NCBI RefSeq assembly: GCF_009649635.1
Contig: NZ_WJII01000004.1
Coordinates: 62,001-126,000 of the forward strand
Source: Microbacterium sp. SYP-A9085
Lineage (GTDB): Bacteria > Actinomycetota > Actinomycetes > Actinomycetales > Microbacteriaceae
Length of the DNA: 64,000 bases
Direction: 5' to 3'
Both the position numbers and the translations under genes were made by a program. The notes under the pieces were generated by a model, which was not told where the DNA came from, did no database searches, and worked only from the letters and a program-made list of their open reading frames with translations. Below are positions 47,583 to 55,962 of this stretch, in pieces (the first letter of the stretch is position 1; the number at the start of each line of letters is the position of its first letter).

Positions 47583-48479
47583 TCACCGCGGCACGCGCTG
47601 GCAGCGCGGGCAGAGGTGGCTGGAGCGGTTCATGAACGACAGCCGCAGGATCGGGCGGCCGCAGCGCGCGCACGGCAGACCGGTGCGCCCGTAGGCGTTC
47701 AGCGAGTGCGCGAAGTAGCCGGCCTGCCCGTTGACGTTGACGTACTGGGCGTCGAAGCTCGTCCCGCCTTCGGCCAGCGCCTTCACGAGGACGCCGCGGA
47801 TCTCGCCGAGCAGGCGGGTCACGGCGCGGGTCGCCAGGGCCTGCGCCGGGGTCTCCGGGTGGATGCGGGCCGCCCACAGGCTCTCGTCGGCGTAGATGTT
47901 GCCCACGCCGCTGATCACGGTCTGATCCAGCAGCACCCGCTTCACGGCGGACGCCCGGCGGCGCAGGGCCAGCCGGAAGGCGGTGTCGGAGAACGCAGGG
48001 TCCAGCGGGTCGCGGGCTATATGCGCAGCCTGCACCGGGATCAGCGGCGCATCGTCGCCGGCTCCGCCCGGGGCGCCGTCGGCGGTCGGCCTCAGCTCGT
48101 CGATAGCGAGCGAGCCGAACGTGCGCTGATCGGCGAACACGACGGCGAGCTCGCCGTGCAGGGGATGCTCGATGTCGATCCGGATCCGCTCGAACCGCTC
48201 GGGGGCAGTGCCGGCCGGGCGCAGCAGCAGCTGCCCGCTCATGCCGAGATGGCCGAGCACGGCGTCATGGCGGCCGTCCAGCGGCATCCAGAGGAACTTG
48301 CCGCGCCGCACCGCGGCGCGCAGGGTCGCGTCGGTCAGGCGCCGTTCGAAGTCGTCGGCGCCGCCGGTGTGACGGGTCAGCGCACGCGCGTCGCGGACGG
48401 TGACGGCGACCACGCGCGCCCCGGTCACCGCCGGTGCGAGGCCGTGCCGGACCATCTCGACCTCGGGAAGTTCGGGCAT
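47583..48479 (-). CDS. mutM: formamidopyrimidine-DNA glycosylase (Fpg/MutM)
   Basis: 298 residues. PELPEVEMVRHGL (catalytic N-terminal Pro after Met removal, Glu), KFLWMPLDG with the conserved Lys, QTVISGVGNIYADESLW (H2TH helix) and the C-terminal zinc finger CARCGRPILRLSF plus HLCPRCQRVPR. It removes 8-oxoguanine and related lesions. The ATG follows the rnc stop after one base. The pairing rnc-mutM is conserved across actinobacteria, often just upstream of smc. Confidence 0.96.
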   Translation of the reverse strand: MPELPEVEMVRHGLAPAVTGARVVAVTVRDARALTRHTGGADDFERRLTDATLRAAVRRGKFLWMPLDGRHDAVLGHLGMSGQLLLRPAGTAPERFERIRIDIEHPLHGELAVVFADQRTFGSLAIDELRPTADGAPGGAGDDAPLIPVQAAHIARDPLDPAFSDTAFRLALRRRASAVKRVLLDQTVISGVGNIYADESLWAARIHPETPAQALATRAVTRLLGEIRGVLVKALAEGGTSFDAQYVNVNGQAGYFAHSLNAYGRTGLPCARCGRPILRLSFMNRSSHLCPRCQRVPR

Positions 48480-48480
48480 G

Positions 48481-49167
48481 TCAGTCAGACAGGGAGCGCC
48501 ACAGCCGCAGTGCTGCGGCCATCTCCGCGTGCTTCTTGCTGGTGCCGACACCCGTGGACGAGACGTCCCCCACCGACACCGTGGCGGTGAAGACCCGGTC
48601 GTGATCGGGGCCCTCCGCCTCCACGCGGTACACCGGCGGCGGGGACCCGCGGCGCGCCGCAAGCTCCTGCAGACTCGTCTTCGGGTCGACGGCGGCGCCG
48701 TACCGGTCGGGATCGGCCAGCAGGGGCGCCACGAGCCGGTGCACGAGCCCGGTCGCGGCCTCGGGACCCGCCGACAGGTACGTGGCCCCGATCACGGCCT
48801 CCATCGTGTCGGCGAGGATCGAGTCCTTGTCGCGGCCTCCGGTCTGGTCCTCGCCACGGCCGAGCCGCAGATGCGCGCCCAGGCCGATGCCCCGGGCGAC
48901 CTCGGCGAGGGCCACCGTGGACACGACGCTCGCCCGCCGCTTCGCCAGCGACCCCTCGTCCAGGTCGGGATGCCGCGTGTACAGCAGGACCGTCACGGCC
49001 TGCCCCAGCACGGAGTCGCCGAGGAACTCGAGGCGCTCGTTGTGCGGCAGGTGACCGTGCTCGTACGCGTACGAGCGATGCGTCAGTGCCAGCGAGAGGA
49101 GCTCGGGATCGATGTCGACCCCGAGCTCATCCATCAGCTGGGAGGAGACTCCCGCCGGCTGCTTCAT
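48481..49167 (-). CDS. rnc: ribonuclease III
   Basis: 228 residues. The catalytic signature [20 protein letters not shown], second metal-ligand helix [16 protein letters not shown], and the dsRNA-binding domain after ~150 ([39 protein letters not shown]). It processes rRNA precursors and duplex RNAs. Ten bases separate it from rpmF. Confidence 0.96.
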   Translation of the reverse strand: MKQPAGVSSQLMDELGVDIDPELLSLALTHRSYAYEHGHLPHNERLEFLGDSVLGQAVTVLLYTRHPDLDEGSLAKRRASVVSTVALAEVARGIGLGAHLRLGRGEDQTGGRDKDSILADTMEAVIGATYLSAGPEAATGLVHRLVAPLLADPDRYGAAVDPKTSLQELAARRGSPPPVYRVEAEGPDHDRVFTATVSVGDVSSTGVGTSKKHAEMAAALRLWRSLSD

Positions 49168-49177
49168 CGACTGCCGA

Positions 49178-49387
49178 TCAGACGTCGGCGACCTTGCGGC
49201 CCTTGTACTCGAGGAACAGTTCGGTGCCCTGCGAGTCGGTCACGACCTTGGCCTGGTGCGGACGGCTGTAGACGACCTTGCCGTTCTCGACGGTCTTCAC
49301 CAGAGCGGGGGCTTCCGCCTTCCACTGCGCGCGCCGCGAACGGGTGTTGGAGCGCGAGACCTTCCGCTTCGGGGGGTTACCTGCCAT
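49178..49387 (-). CDS. rpmF: 50S ribosomal protein L32 (zinc-free form)
   Basis: 69 residues: [20 protein letters not shown], then [12 protein letters not shown]. There is no cysteine, so the zinc ribbon of the C+ type of L32 is absent; this is the zinc-independent (C-) type. The start lies inside the end of the yceD gene (11-base overlap), with GAAGGA as ribosome-binding site, coupling the two genes. Confidence 0.95.
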   Translation of the reverse strand: MAGNPPKRKVSRSNTRSRRAQWKAEAPALVKTVENGKVVYSRPHQAKVVTDSQGTELFLEYKGRKVADV

Positions 49388-49970
49388 GGCTGTTCTTCCT
49401 TCGTTCTTGTGAGACCTGGGAGTCGGGGGCGGAGTCGTCCGCGCCCTGTGCCGGTTCCGACGCGAACTCCATCAGCGCGGCCCAGCGCGGGTCGACGTTC
49501 TGGTGGGGTTCGGCGTCCGGCAGGTCGGCCAGACGCGCACCCGTGATCGGGTCCAACCCCGGGCAGTCCGGCCGGCACACCGGCTGAAAGGGAAGCGAGA
49601 GGACTATGGCGTCCCTGACCGGAGTTTCAAGATCCACGTGGTCGTCTTGAACCTCGAAGTCATCCGCTTCCTGACCAGGATACGCGAAAAGCTCCTGGAA
49701 CTCGACTTCGACGGGCGCCGTGATCTCGATCAGGCACCGGCTGCACTCCCCCTCCGAGCGCGTGCGGGCCGTGGCGGAGACGAGGATCCCCTCGTGCACG
49801 GATTCAAGCCGCACGTCCACGTGCACGCTCTCGCCGGCGGGGATCGAGACGAGTCCCTCGCCCCACGCGGCGGCCAGGGTGGCGTCGATCTGCGTCTCGC
49901 GCATCTCGCCGGGGCGGCCGATGAGGTCGCGGACGGGCACGCTGAAGGCGCCGGGGCGGTGTTTTCTCAC
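49377..49970 (-). CDS. YceD/DUF177 family protein
   Basis: 197 residues from a GTG six bases after a TAGACT box. [20 protein letters not shown] and [17 protein letters not shown] give the Cys pairs typical of DUF177, a family almost always encoded just upstream of rpmF and implicated in 23S rRNA accumulation. Acidic C-terminus. First gene of the yceD-rpmF-rnc-mutM operon. Confidence 0.92.
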   Translation of the reverse strand: MRKHRPGAFSVPVRDLIGRPGEMRETQIDATLAAAWGEGLVSIPAGESVHVDVRLESVHEGILVSATARTRSEGECSRCLIEITAPVEVEFQELFAYPGQEADDFEVQDDHVDLETPVRDAIVLSLPFQPVCRPDCPGLDPITGARLADLPDAEPHQNVDPRWAALMEFASEPAQGADDSAPDSQVSQERRKNSHGR

Positions 49971-49976
49971 CGGGGA

Positions 49977-49982
49977 AGTCTA
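49977..49982 (-). promoter_or_regulatory. -10 box of yceD (leaderless)
   Basis: TAGACT on the minus strand, six bases before the GTG of the DUF177 gene and just after the coaD stop. Confidence 0.5.
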
Positions 49983-49987
49983 CCGGC

Positions 49988-50485
49988 TCAGATGCCGCGG
50001 GCGCCGGTGTCGAGGAACCGCGCGACGGGGCCGGGCACGTACGGGGTGACGTCGCCGCCGAGGCCGGCGACCTGTCGCACGAGCGAACTGGACACGAGCG
50101 TGTGGGCGGGATCGGGCAGCAGGAACACCGTCTCGATGCCGGCGAGGTTGCGGTTCACTATCGCCATCGGCGTCTCGTACGCGACATCCACCTGGGAGCG
50201 GATGCCCTTCACGAGCACGCCGGCGTTCACGTCCGTCGCGTAGTCCACGAGCAGGCCCATCGACCAGGATGCCACGACGATATCGCCGTCGATGGACTGC
50301 TCGGCGATCGACTGTTCCAGCAGCGACAGCCGCTGTGCGATCGGGAGCATCGCCTGCTTGTCGGGGTTGTGCACGACGAGCACGTGCACGGTGTCGTACA
50401 GGTGCGCGGCGCGACGGATGACATCCAGGTGACCGAGGGTGGGCGGGTCGAACGACCCGGGGACGACGGCGATCCGGTTGCTCAC
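49988..50485 (-). CDS. coaD: phosphopantetheine adenylyltransferase
   Basis: 165 residues, the standard length. [20 protein letters not shown] contains the nucleotidyl-transferase HxGH-type loop (TLGH), with [20 protein letters not shown] and [20 protein letters not shown] further on. It catalyses the penultimate step of coenzyme A synthesis. The GTG start is set by TAGGCT six bases upstream. Confidence 0.97.
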   Translation of the reverse strand: MSNRIAVVPGSFDPPTLGHLDVIRRAAHLYDTVHVLVVHNPDKQAMLPIAQRLSLLEQSIAEQSIDGDIVVASWSMGLLVDYATDVNAGVLVKGIRSQVDVAYETPMAIVNRNLAGIETVFLLPDPAHTLVSSSLVRQVAGLGGDVTPYVPGPVARFLDTGARGI

Positions 50486-50491
50486 CCGTCC

Positions 50492-50497
50492 AGCCTA
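50492..50497 (-). promoter_or_regulatory. -10 box of coaD (leaderless)
   Basis: TAGGCT on the minus strand, six bases (GGACGG) before the GTG. Confidence 0.5.
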
Positions 50498-50548
50498 CCG
50501 GGGATCCCGCCCGCATTCCGAGCGGTGTGACGCCGAATGCGCGCGGTC

Positions 50549-52702
50549 CTAGTTCTTCGCGAGGGCGGCGCGCTCGGCGGCGTCAAGGCGGCGTTCGATC
50601 GCCTGGCTGAGCCCGGGATGCCGCAGCAGTGCCGGATCGTCGTCGAGGATCCTCTCCGCCTCCTGCCGGGCGAGCGCTATCAGGTCGGCGTCCTTGACGA
50701 CCCGCAGCATCCGCAGCGACGACCGGATGCCGGACTGCGCGTCCCCGAGCACGTCCCCCTCGCCCCGCAGCTCCAGATCGGTCTCGGCCAGCTCGAACCC
50801 GTCCGTGGTGCGGGCGACGGCGTCGACGCGCTCGCGGGCGGGCGAGCCGGGCTCGGCATCGGTCACGAGCAGACACAGGCCGGGGACGCCGCCGCGCCCG
50901 ACGCGCCCCCGCAGCTGATGCAGCTGCGACACGCCGAACCGGTCCGCCTCCAGGATCACCATGGTGGACGCGTTCGGGACGTCCACGCCGACCTCGATCA
51001 CGGTGGTGGCCACGAGCACGTCGATGTCGCCGGCCGCGTACGCGCGCATCGTGGCATCCTTCTCGTCCCCGGTCATCCGCCCGTGCAGAATCTGCACGCG
51101 CAGTCCGGCGAACGACGGATGCTGCTCCAGCAGCCGGGCCGCCTGCACCACGCCCCAGTGCGCGGGGCGGGCCGGGTCCTCCTGCTCCGGTGCGTCCGCG
51201 TCCTCGCCGCCCGCCGTCGCCTCTGCGTCGATGGCGGGGCACACGACGAACGCCTGATGGCCGGCGGCGACCTCCTCGGCCACGCGCTGCCACACCCGGG
51301 CGAACCAGGACGGCTTCTCGGCGGGCGCCACGAACGTCTGGATCCCGGCGCGTCCGTCCGGCATCGTCCGGATTGTGGAGACGTCGAGGTCGCCGAACAC
51401 GGTCATTGCGACAGTGCGCGGGATCGGCGTGGCCGTGAGGACGAGGGCGTGCGGGCTGCTGCCCTTCGCGCGCAGCGTCTCGCGCTGCTCCACACCGAAG
51501 CGGTGCTGCTCGTCGACGACGACAAGGCCCAGGTCGGCAAACGTGGTGCTGTCGCTGAGCAGCGCGTGCGTCCCCACCACGATGAGCGCCTGTCCTGATG
51601 CCACGCGCAGGGCGGCGCGGCGCCGCTCCGCCGCCGACAGCTGCCCGGTCAGCAGGGTCGGGATGATCTGCGGGGCCAGCTGCGGGCCGAGCATGCGGGT
51701 GATCGAGCGCAGGTGCTGGCCGGCGAGCACCTCGGTGGGGGCGATCAGGGCGGATTGGCCGCCCGCGTCGGCCACCTGCAGCATCGCTCGCAGCGCGACC
51801 AGCGTCTTGCCCGATCCGACCTCGCCCTGCACGAGCCGGTTCATGGGCCACGCGCCGACGAGGTCCGCCGCTATCCGATCGCCGACGGCGGCCTGGTCCG
51901 GCGTGAGTGCGAACGGGAGCGCGGCGTCGAAAGCGGCGAGCATCTTCCCCGCGGGCCGTGCCGTCGCCGACATGGCCCGGACGAACTGGCGCTGCTGCAG
52001 CAGCGCCGTCTGCAGCACGAGCGCCTCGTGCATTCGCAGCGTGCGCCGGGCGTCGTCCACCTGGTCCTCGAAGTCCGGGCGGTGGATCCGCTCCAGCGCG
52101 TCTCGCACGGGCAGCAGGGTGTATCGCTCTCGGACCGAGTCCGGCAGCGGGTCGGCGAGTTCCCCGAGCCCGTCGAGGATCATCGTGATGATCTTGCTCA
52201 CCTGCCAGCTGGACACGCTCCCGGTGGCGGGATAGATCGGGATGGGCAGGTTCGCGGTGGCCTCGGCCTTCATGCGGGCCGCGTCGACGTCCTCGAAAAG
52301 CTCGTAGTCGGGGTGGGCGAACTGCTTGCCGTGCCGGTATTCGCCGACCCTCCCCGAGAAGATCCCCTGCCGACCCACCTGGAGGTCGCGCAGCCGCCAG
52401 CTCTGGTTGAAGAACGTGAGCTGCACGTCGCCGCGGCCGTCGGTGATGACGACCTCCAGGAGCGTGCCGTGGCGCTGTCGCATCCGCCGTTCCGTGGCGC
52501 TGCGGATCTGCGCGACGATGGTGACCTGCTCGCCGACCACGAGCGAGTCGATCGGCGTGAGCTCGCCGTGGCGGGCGTAGCGGCGCGGATAGTGCGCGAG
52601 CAGATCGGCGACCGTGCGCATCCCGAACGCGCGGTGCAGCGCCGCCGCGGTCTTTCCGCCGAGCGCACCGTCCAGTCGGGTCTCGAGGGTGTAGGCCGCC
52701 AT
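50549..52702 (-). CDS. recG: ATP-dependent DNA helicase RecG
   Basis: 717 residues from MAAYTLETRLDGALGGKTAA; a longer in-frame start would cover the divergent rsmD and was rejected. The wedge domain (ERRMRQRHGTLLEVVITDGR) is followed by helicase motifs VQGEVGSGKTLVALRAMLQV, LIAPTEVLAGQHLRSI, VVDEQHRFGVEQR, LTATPIPRT and the C-terminal STMVILEADRFGVSQLHQLR, GRVGRGGVPGLC. RecG regresses stalled forks and moves Holliday junctions. A region of ~45 inserted acidic residues (EATAGGEDADAPEQEDPARP) lies between motifs III and IV. Confidence 0.96.
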   Translation of the reverse strand: MAAYTLETRLDGALGGKTAAALHRAFGMRTVADLLAHYPRRYARHGELTPIDSLVVGEQVTIVAQIRSATERRMRQRHGTLLEVVITDGRGDVQLTFFNQSWRLRDLQVGRQGIFSGRVGEYRHGKQFAHPDYELFEDVDAARMKAEATANLPIPIYPATGSVSSWQVSKIITMILDGLGELADPLPDSVRERYTLLPVRDALERIHRPDFEDQVDDARRTLRMHEALVLQTALLQQRQFVRAMSATARPAGKMLAAFDAALPFALTPDQAAVGDRIAADLVGAWPMNRLVQGEVGSGKTLVALRAMLQVADAGGQSALIAPTEVLAGQHLRSITRMLGPQLAPQIIPTLLTGQLSAAERRRAALRVASGQALIVVGTHALLSDSTTFADLGLVVVDEQHRFGVEQRETLRAKGSSPHALVLTATPIPRTVAMTVFGDLDVSTIRTMPDGRAGIQTFVAPAEKPSWFARVWQRVAEEVAAGHQAFVVCPAIDAEATAGGEDADAPEQEDPARPAHWGVVQAARLLEQHPSFAGLRVQILHGRMTGDEKDATMRAYAAGDIDVLVATTVIEVGVDVPNASTMVILEADRFGVSQLHQLRGRVGRGGVPGLCLLVTDAEPGSPARERVDAVARTTDGFELAETDLELRGEGDVLGDAQSGIRSSLRMLRVVKDADLIALARQEAERILDDDPALLRHPGLSQAIERRLDAAERAALAKN

Positions 52703-52709
52703 GCCATCG

Positions 52710-52715
52710 AGTCTA
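52710..52715 (-). promoter_or_regulatory. -10 box of recG
   Basis: TAGACT on the minus strand, seven bases before the ATG of recG. Confidence 0.45.
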
Positions 52716-52738
52716 GGCACGCGCGCCGACACGCTTTG

Positions 52739-52744
52739 TAGGGT
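52739..52744 (+). promoter_or_regulatory. -10 box of rsmD (leaderless)
   Basis: TAGGGT six bases (GGAGGG) before the GTG of rsmD; divergent from the recG box 24 bases away. Confidence 0.5.
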
Positions 52745-52750
52745 GGAGGG

Positions 52751-53308
52751 GTGACGCGCATCATCGCCGGCGCCGCCCGCGGCATCCGACTCGACGTCCC
52801 GCACGCCGGCACCCGTCCGACCAGCGATCGCGTCCGGGAGTCGCTGTTCGCCGCGCTCGAGGCGGCGGATGCCGTCGCGGCGGCGCGGGTGCTGGACCTG
52901 TACGCCGGCTCGGGTGCGCTGGGACTGGAGGCGCTGAGCCGGGGCGCGGCGTCGGCGGATCTCGTCGAGCGCGCGGCGGCTGCCGCGCAGGTCGCCCGGA
53001 CGAACGCGGGCAGAGTGGCGAAGGCCGCCGGCACGGCCCCCGCGCGCGTGCACCGCGCGTCCGTCTCGGCGTACCTGCGCACCGCGCGCGGCCCGTTCGA
53101 CCTCGTGTTCGCCGACCCGCCGTACGACGTGGACGAGGACGAGATTGCGTCGGGGCTCGCCGCGCTCGTGCCGCTGCTGGCGGCGCAGGCCCTCGTGGTC
53201 GTGGAGCGCGGGGGCCGTTCGCCGGAGCCGCCCGCCACGCCCGGGCTCGTGCACGACCGGGAGAAGCGGTACGGCGACACCGTCGTGTGGTGGCTGCGTG
53301 CCGCGTGA
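52751..53308 (+). CDS. rsmD: 16S rRNA (guanine(966)-N(2))-methyltransferase RsmD
   Basis: 185 residues. MTRIIAGAARGIRLDVPHAG and TRPTSDRVRESLFAALE match the family opening; SAM motif VLDLYAGSGALGLEALSRGA and the catalytic motif FDLVFADPPYDVDEDE (DPPY) are intact. It modifies G966 of 16S rRNA. The next gene in many genomes is coaD; here coaD is on the other side of recG. Confidence 0.95.
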   Translation: MTRIIAGAARGIRLDVPHAGTRPTSDRVRESLFAALEAADAVAAARVLDLYAGSGALGLEALSRGAASADLVERAAAAAQVARTNAGRVAKAAGTAPARVHRASVSAYLRTARGPFDLVFADPPYDVDEDEIASGLAALVPLLAAQALVVVERGGRSPEPPATPGLVHDREKRYGDTVVWWLRAA

Positions 53309-53315
53309 CCCGTCG

Positions 53316-54332
53316 TCAGCCGCGGGCGCTGTCCCAGTCGCGGTACGGGTCCCAGCCGCCCCGCCCGGTGTAGGCGACGCCGCCCACGGTGACCGCCGCC
53401 GCCGCGCGCTCCCGCACGGTGCCGATCCGGCGGAATCCGTCCGGCAGAGCCGCCGCCGGCGGGAACGTCGCGAGCAGGCCGTGATCCTCTCCGCCGGCCA
53501 GAGCGCGGTCCGGATCGTCGCCGAGGGCGGCGGGGTCGAGGTCGACCGTGACCCGGGATGCCGCCGCCAGGCGGGAACCGTCCAGGGCCAGCCCGTCCGA
53601 GACGTCCATCATCGCCGTGGCGCCAGCCCGGGCCGCGACCGGGCCGAGCGCGATGGGCGGGGTCGGCCGCAGCTGCGCGGCCAGGGCCGCGGCGTCGGTC
53701 CGGCTCAGCGCGTCACGCGCGATCGCGACGGGCTGCCCGTCGCCGTCGCGGAACCTGTCGAACAGGACGCGCAGCCCCGCGTCGGCGAGGCCCAGCGTCC
53801 CCGCGAGGGCGACGACATCCCCGGGGCGGGCGCCGCTGCGCAGCACCGGGGGTGTGCCGGCATCGAGGACGCCGAGCGCGGTCACCGCGACGGTGAGAGT
53901 GTCCGACACCGTGAGGTCGCCGCCTTCGACGGCCGTGCCCGGGGCGAGGGCAGCGCACGCCTCGCGCAGGCCGTCGGCGAGCTCCCGGACGAAGGACAGG
54001 CGCGTGTCCTCGGGCATCGTGAGGGCGACCAGCAGCGCCGTGGGCCGCGCGCCCATGGCCGCGACGTCCGCGAGATTCACGGCGGCGGCTTTCCAGCCGA
54101 GGTCGCCGCCGGTGGTCCACGCGAGCCGGAAGTCCGGCCCGTGCACGAGCGTGTCGACGGTGGCGACCACGCGTCCGCCGTGCACGGCGAGTACCGCGGC
54201 GTCATCGCCCGGGCCGACCAGTGCGTGCGACGGACCGAGCCGCTGCAGCATCGCGTCGAGCACGGCGCTCTCGCTCAGCTCACCGACAGTGGGATCCGCC
54301 TCGGTCACCGCACCCGTCCTCTCCTGCCGCAT
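53316..54332 (-). CDS. thiL: thiamine-monophosphate kinase
   Basis: 338 residues. GPGDDAAVLAVHGGRVVATV, the metal-binding DTLVHGPDFRLAWTTGGDLG, NLADVAAMGARPTALLVALT and MMDVSDGLALDGSRLAAAS are ThiL signatures; AGGEDHGLLATFPP is the C-terminal motif. The enzyme forms thiamine diphosphate from the monophosphate. A GTG 9 codons downstream (ACGGGTGCGGTG context) is an alternative start. It converges with rsmD. Confidence 0.94.
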   Translation of the reverse strand: MRQERTGAVTEADPTVGELSESAVLDAMLQRLGPSHALVGPGDDAAVLAVHGGRVVATVDTLVHGPDFRLAWTTGGDLGWKAAAVNLADVAAMGARPTALLVALTMPEDTRLSFVRELADGLREACAALAPGTAVEGGDLTVSDTLTVAVTALGVLDAGTPPVLRSGARPGDVVALAGTLGLADAGLRVLFDRFRDGDGQPVAIARDALSRTDAAALAAQLRPTPPIALGPVAARAGATAMMDVSDGLALDGSRLAAASRVTVDLDPAALGDDPDRALAGGEDHGLLATFPPAAALPDGFRRIGTVRERAAAAVTVGGVAYTGRGGWDPYRDWDSARG

Positions 54333-54387
54333 CTGCGCGCCCTCTCATTCTGGCCGATGGCCCGGACCGGGCACGCCGCGGCCGGGT

Positions 54388-54393
54388 TAGCCT
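54388..54393 (+). promoter_or_regulatory. -10 box of the DUF3515 gene (leaderless)
   Basis: TAGCCT six bases (GGAGGG) before the GTG. The GGAGG between box and start is too close to the codon to be a normal ribosome-binding site, which supports leaderless transcription. Confidence 0.5.
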
Positions 54394-54399
54394 GGAGGG

Positions 54400-54876
54400 G
54401 TGCCCCGACTCCCCCGCGTTCTGGCCGTCCTCGCCGTGCTCGGCGTTGCACTGACCGGGTGCTCCACGACGGTCAGTCTCCGGCCGGCTCCGGACGCGAA
54501 CGATCCCGCGTGCGCGGCGATCATGGTGCGCCTGCCCGGGACGCTCGCCGATCAGCGGCGCGTGTGGACGGATGCGCAGTCGACGGCCGCCTGGGGGACG
54601 CCGACCCGCATCATCCTGGCCTGCGGCGTCGCGGTGCCCGGCCCGAGCACGCTCAAGTGCGTGTCACTGGGCGGGGTGGACTGGTTGGTCGACGAGTCGG
54701 ACGAGCCGAACTTCCGGATCACGAGCTACGGGCGCTCCCCCGCGGTGCAGCTGTACCTGCAGGGGCACGACAAGAACGTCGATCCGAACGCCGTGCTCGC
54801 ACAGCTCGGCCGGCTCGTATCCGCGCAGACCGCCCAGCGCGCGCAATGCACGAATCCCGACACGATCGGAGGCTGA
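54400..54876 (+). CDS. DUF3515 lipoprotein
   Basis: 158 residues. Signal peptide MPRLPRVLAVLAVLGVALTG then Cys21 (lipobox LTGC). The mature part contains ACAAIMVRLPGTLADQRRVW, a Trp/Gly region IILACGVAVPGPSTLKCVSL and VDWLVDESDEPNFRITSYGR, the DUF3515 pattern conserved next to thiL/ddl in actinobacteria. Two or three extra Cys may form a disulfide. Function unknown. It converges on ddl, three bases between stops. Confidence 0.9.
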   Translation: MPRLPRVLAVLAVLGVALTGCSTTVSLRPAPDANDPACAAIMVRLPGTLADQRRVWTDAQSTAAWGTPTRIILACGVAVPGPSTLKCVSLGGVDWLVDESDEPNFRITSYGRSPAVQLYLQGHDKNVDPNAVLAQLGRLVSAQTAQRAQCTNPDTIGG

Positions 54877-54879
54877 GTC

Positions 54880-55962
54880 TCAGCGGGCGTGCGCGGTCTC
54901 GATGAGGTCCGTGATCAGCTCGGTGTAGGTCATGCCGCTGGCGATCCAGCACGTCGGGAACATCGAGATCGGCGTGAAGCCGGGCATCGTGTTGAGCTCG
55001 TTGACGAAGAACTCCGTCCCGGTGAAGAAGAAGTCCACCCGGGCCAGGCCCTGCCCGCCGACGGCGTCGAACGCGCGGGCGGCGATCCGCTGCATCTCGG
55101 CCAGTTCGCCGTCGTGCAGCGCCGCCGGGCACACGAGGTCGATACCGGGCGCGTCGAGGTACTTGGCCGCGAAGTCGTAGAAGTCGCGTCCGGTGATCAC
55201 GACCTCGCCCGCGACGCTGACGCGCGGCAGGCCGCCGTCCTGGGCCTCGAGCACGCCGCACTCCAGTTCCCGTCCGGTGACGGCCTGTTCCACGAGTACG
55301 GTGCCGTCCTCGGCGAACGCCGTGTCCAGAGCCTCGTCCAGCGCGTCCCAGTCGGTCACCTTCGAGACGCCGACGCTGGATCCGGCGCGCGCGGGCTTGA
55401 CGAACACCGGGAGACCGAGGGCGTGGATGCGCTGGTCCCACTGCCGGCGATCCCGGCGCAATCCCGCCCGGGTGACCGCGACCCACGGCACGACCGGGAC
55501 CCCGGCGGCGCGCAGCGCGTTCTTCGTGGCGTTCTTGTCCATGCCGATCGCCGACATCAGCAGTCCCGCTCCGGCGTACGGGATGTCGAGGAGCTCCAGG
55601 AATCCCTGGATCGTCCCGTCCTCGCCGAACCGGCCGTGCAGGATCGGCAGCACGACATCCACATCGCCCAGGGATCGGGTCCCGGCCGCGTCGGTCACCC
55701 GAAGCTCGCGGCTGCGGACCGAGTCCGGCCACACGACGCGGGTGCCGTTGTCGACGACCTCGGGCAGGTGCGCGGGGTCGAGCGTGAACTTGTCCGGGTC
55801 GTCGTCCTCCAGGACGAACGCGCCGTCGCGGGTGATGCCCACCGGGATGACCCGGAAGCGGTCCCGGTCAATGGCGCGCAGCACTCCCCCCGCCGTCGCG
55901 GAACTGATCGAATGCTCGCTGGATCGTCCGCCAAAGAGCACCGCCACCGCGAGCTTGTCCAT
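54880..55962 (-). CDS. ddl: D-alanine--D-alanine ligase
   Basis: 360 residues from MDKLAVAVLFGGRSSEHSIS with AAAGGA six bases upstream. ATP-grasp motifs: LPILHGRFGEDGTIQGFLEL, VFVKPARAGSSVGVSKV, VTGRELECGVLEAQ, ARVDFFFTGTEFFVNELNTM and PGFTPISMFP. It makes the D-Ala-D-Ala dipeptide for peptidoglycan. The first 95 bases of the gene overlap the end of gpsA in another frame, yet the N-terminal GGRSSEH is essential, so the start is secure. Confidence 0.96.
   Translation of the reverse strand: MDKLAVAVLFGGRSSEHSISSATAGGVLRAIDRDRFRVIPVGITRDGAFVLEDDDPDKFTLDPAHLPEVVDNGTRVVWPDSVRSRELRVTDAAGTRSLGDVDVVLPILHGRFGEDGTIQGFLELLDIPYAGAGLLMSAIGMDKNATKNALRAAGVPVVPWVAVTRAGLRRDRRQWDQRIHALGLPVFVKPARAGSSVGVSKVTDWDALDEALDTAFAEDGTVLVEQAVTGRELECGVLEAQDGGLPRVSVAGEVVITGRDFYDFAAKYLDAPGIDLVCPAALHDGELAEMQRIAARAFDAVGGQGLARVDFFFTGTEFFVNELNTMPGFTPISMFPTCWIASGMTYTELITDLIETAHAR

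Noticed and set aside
50513-50540. GCATTC/GAATGC hairpin between recG and coaD as a terminator
   Set aside because: The stem is only six pairs with a 16-base loop and no T run.
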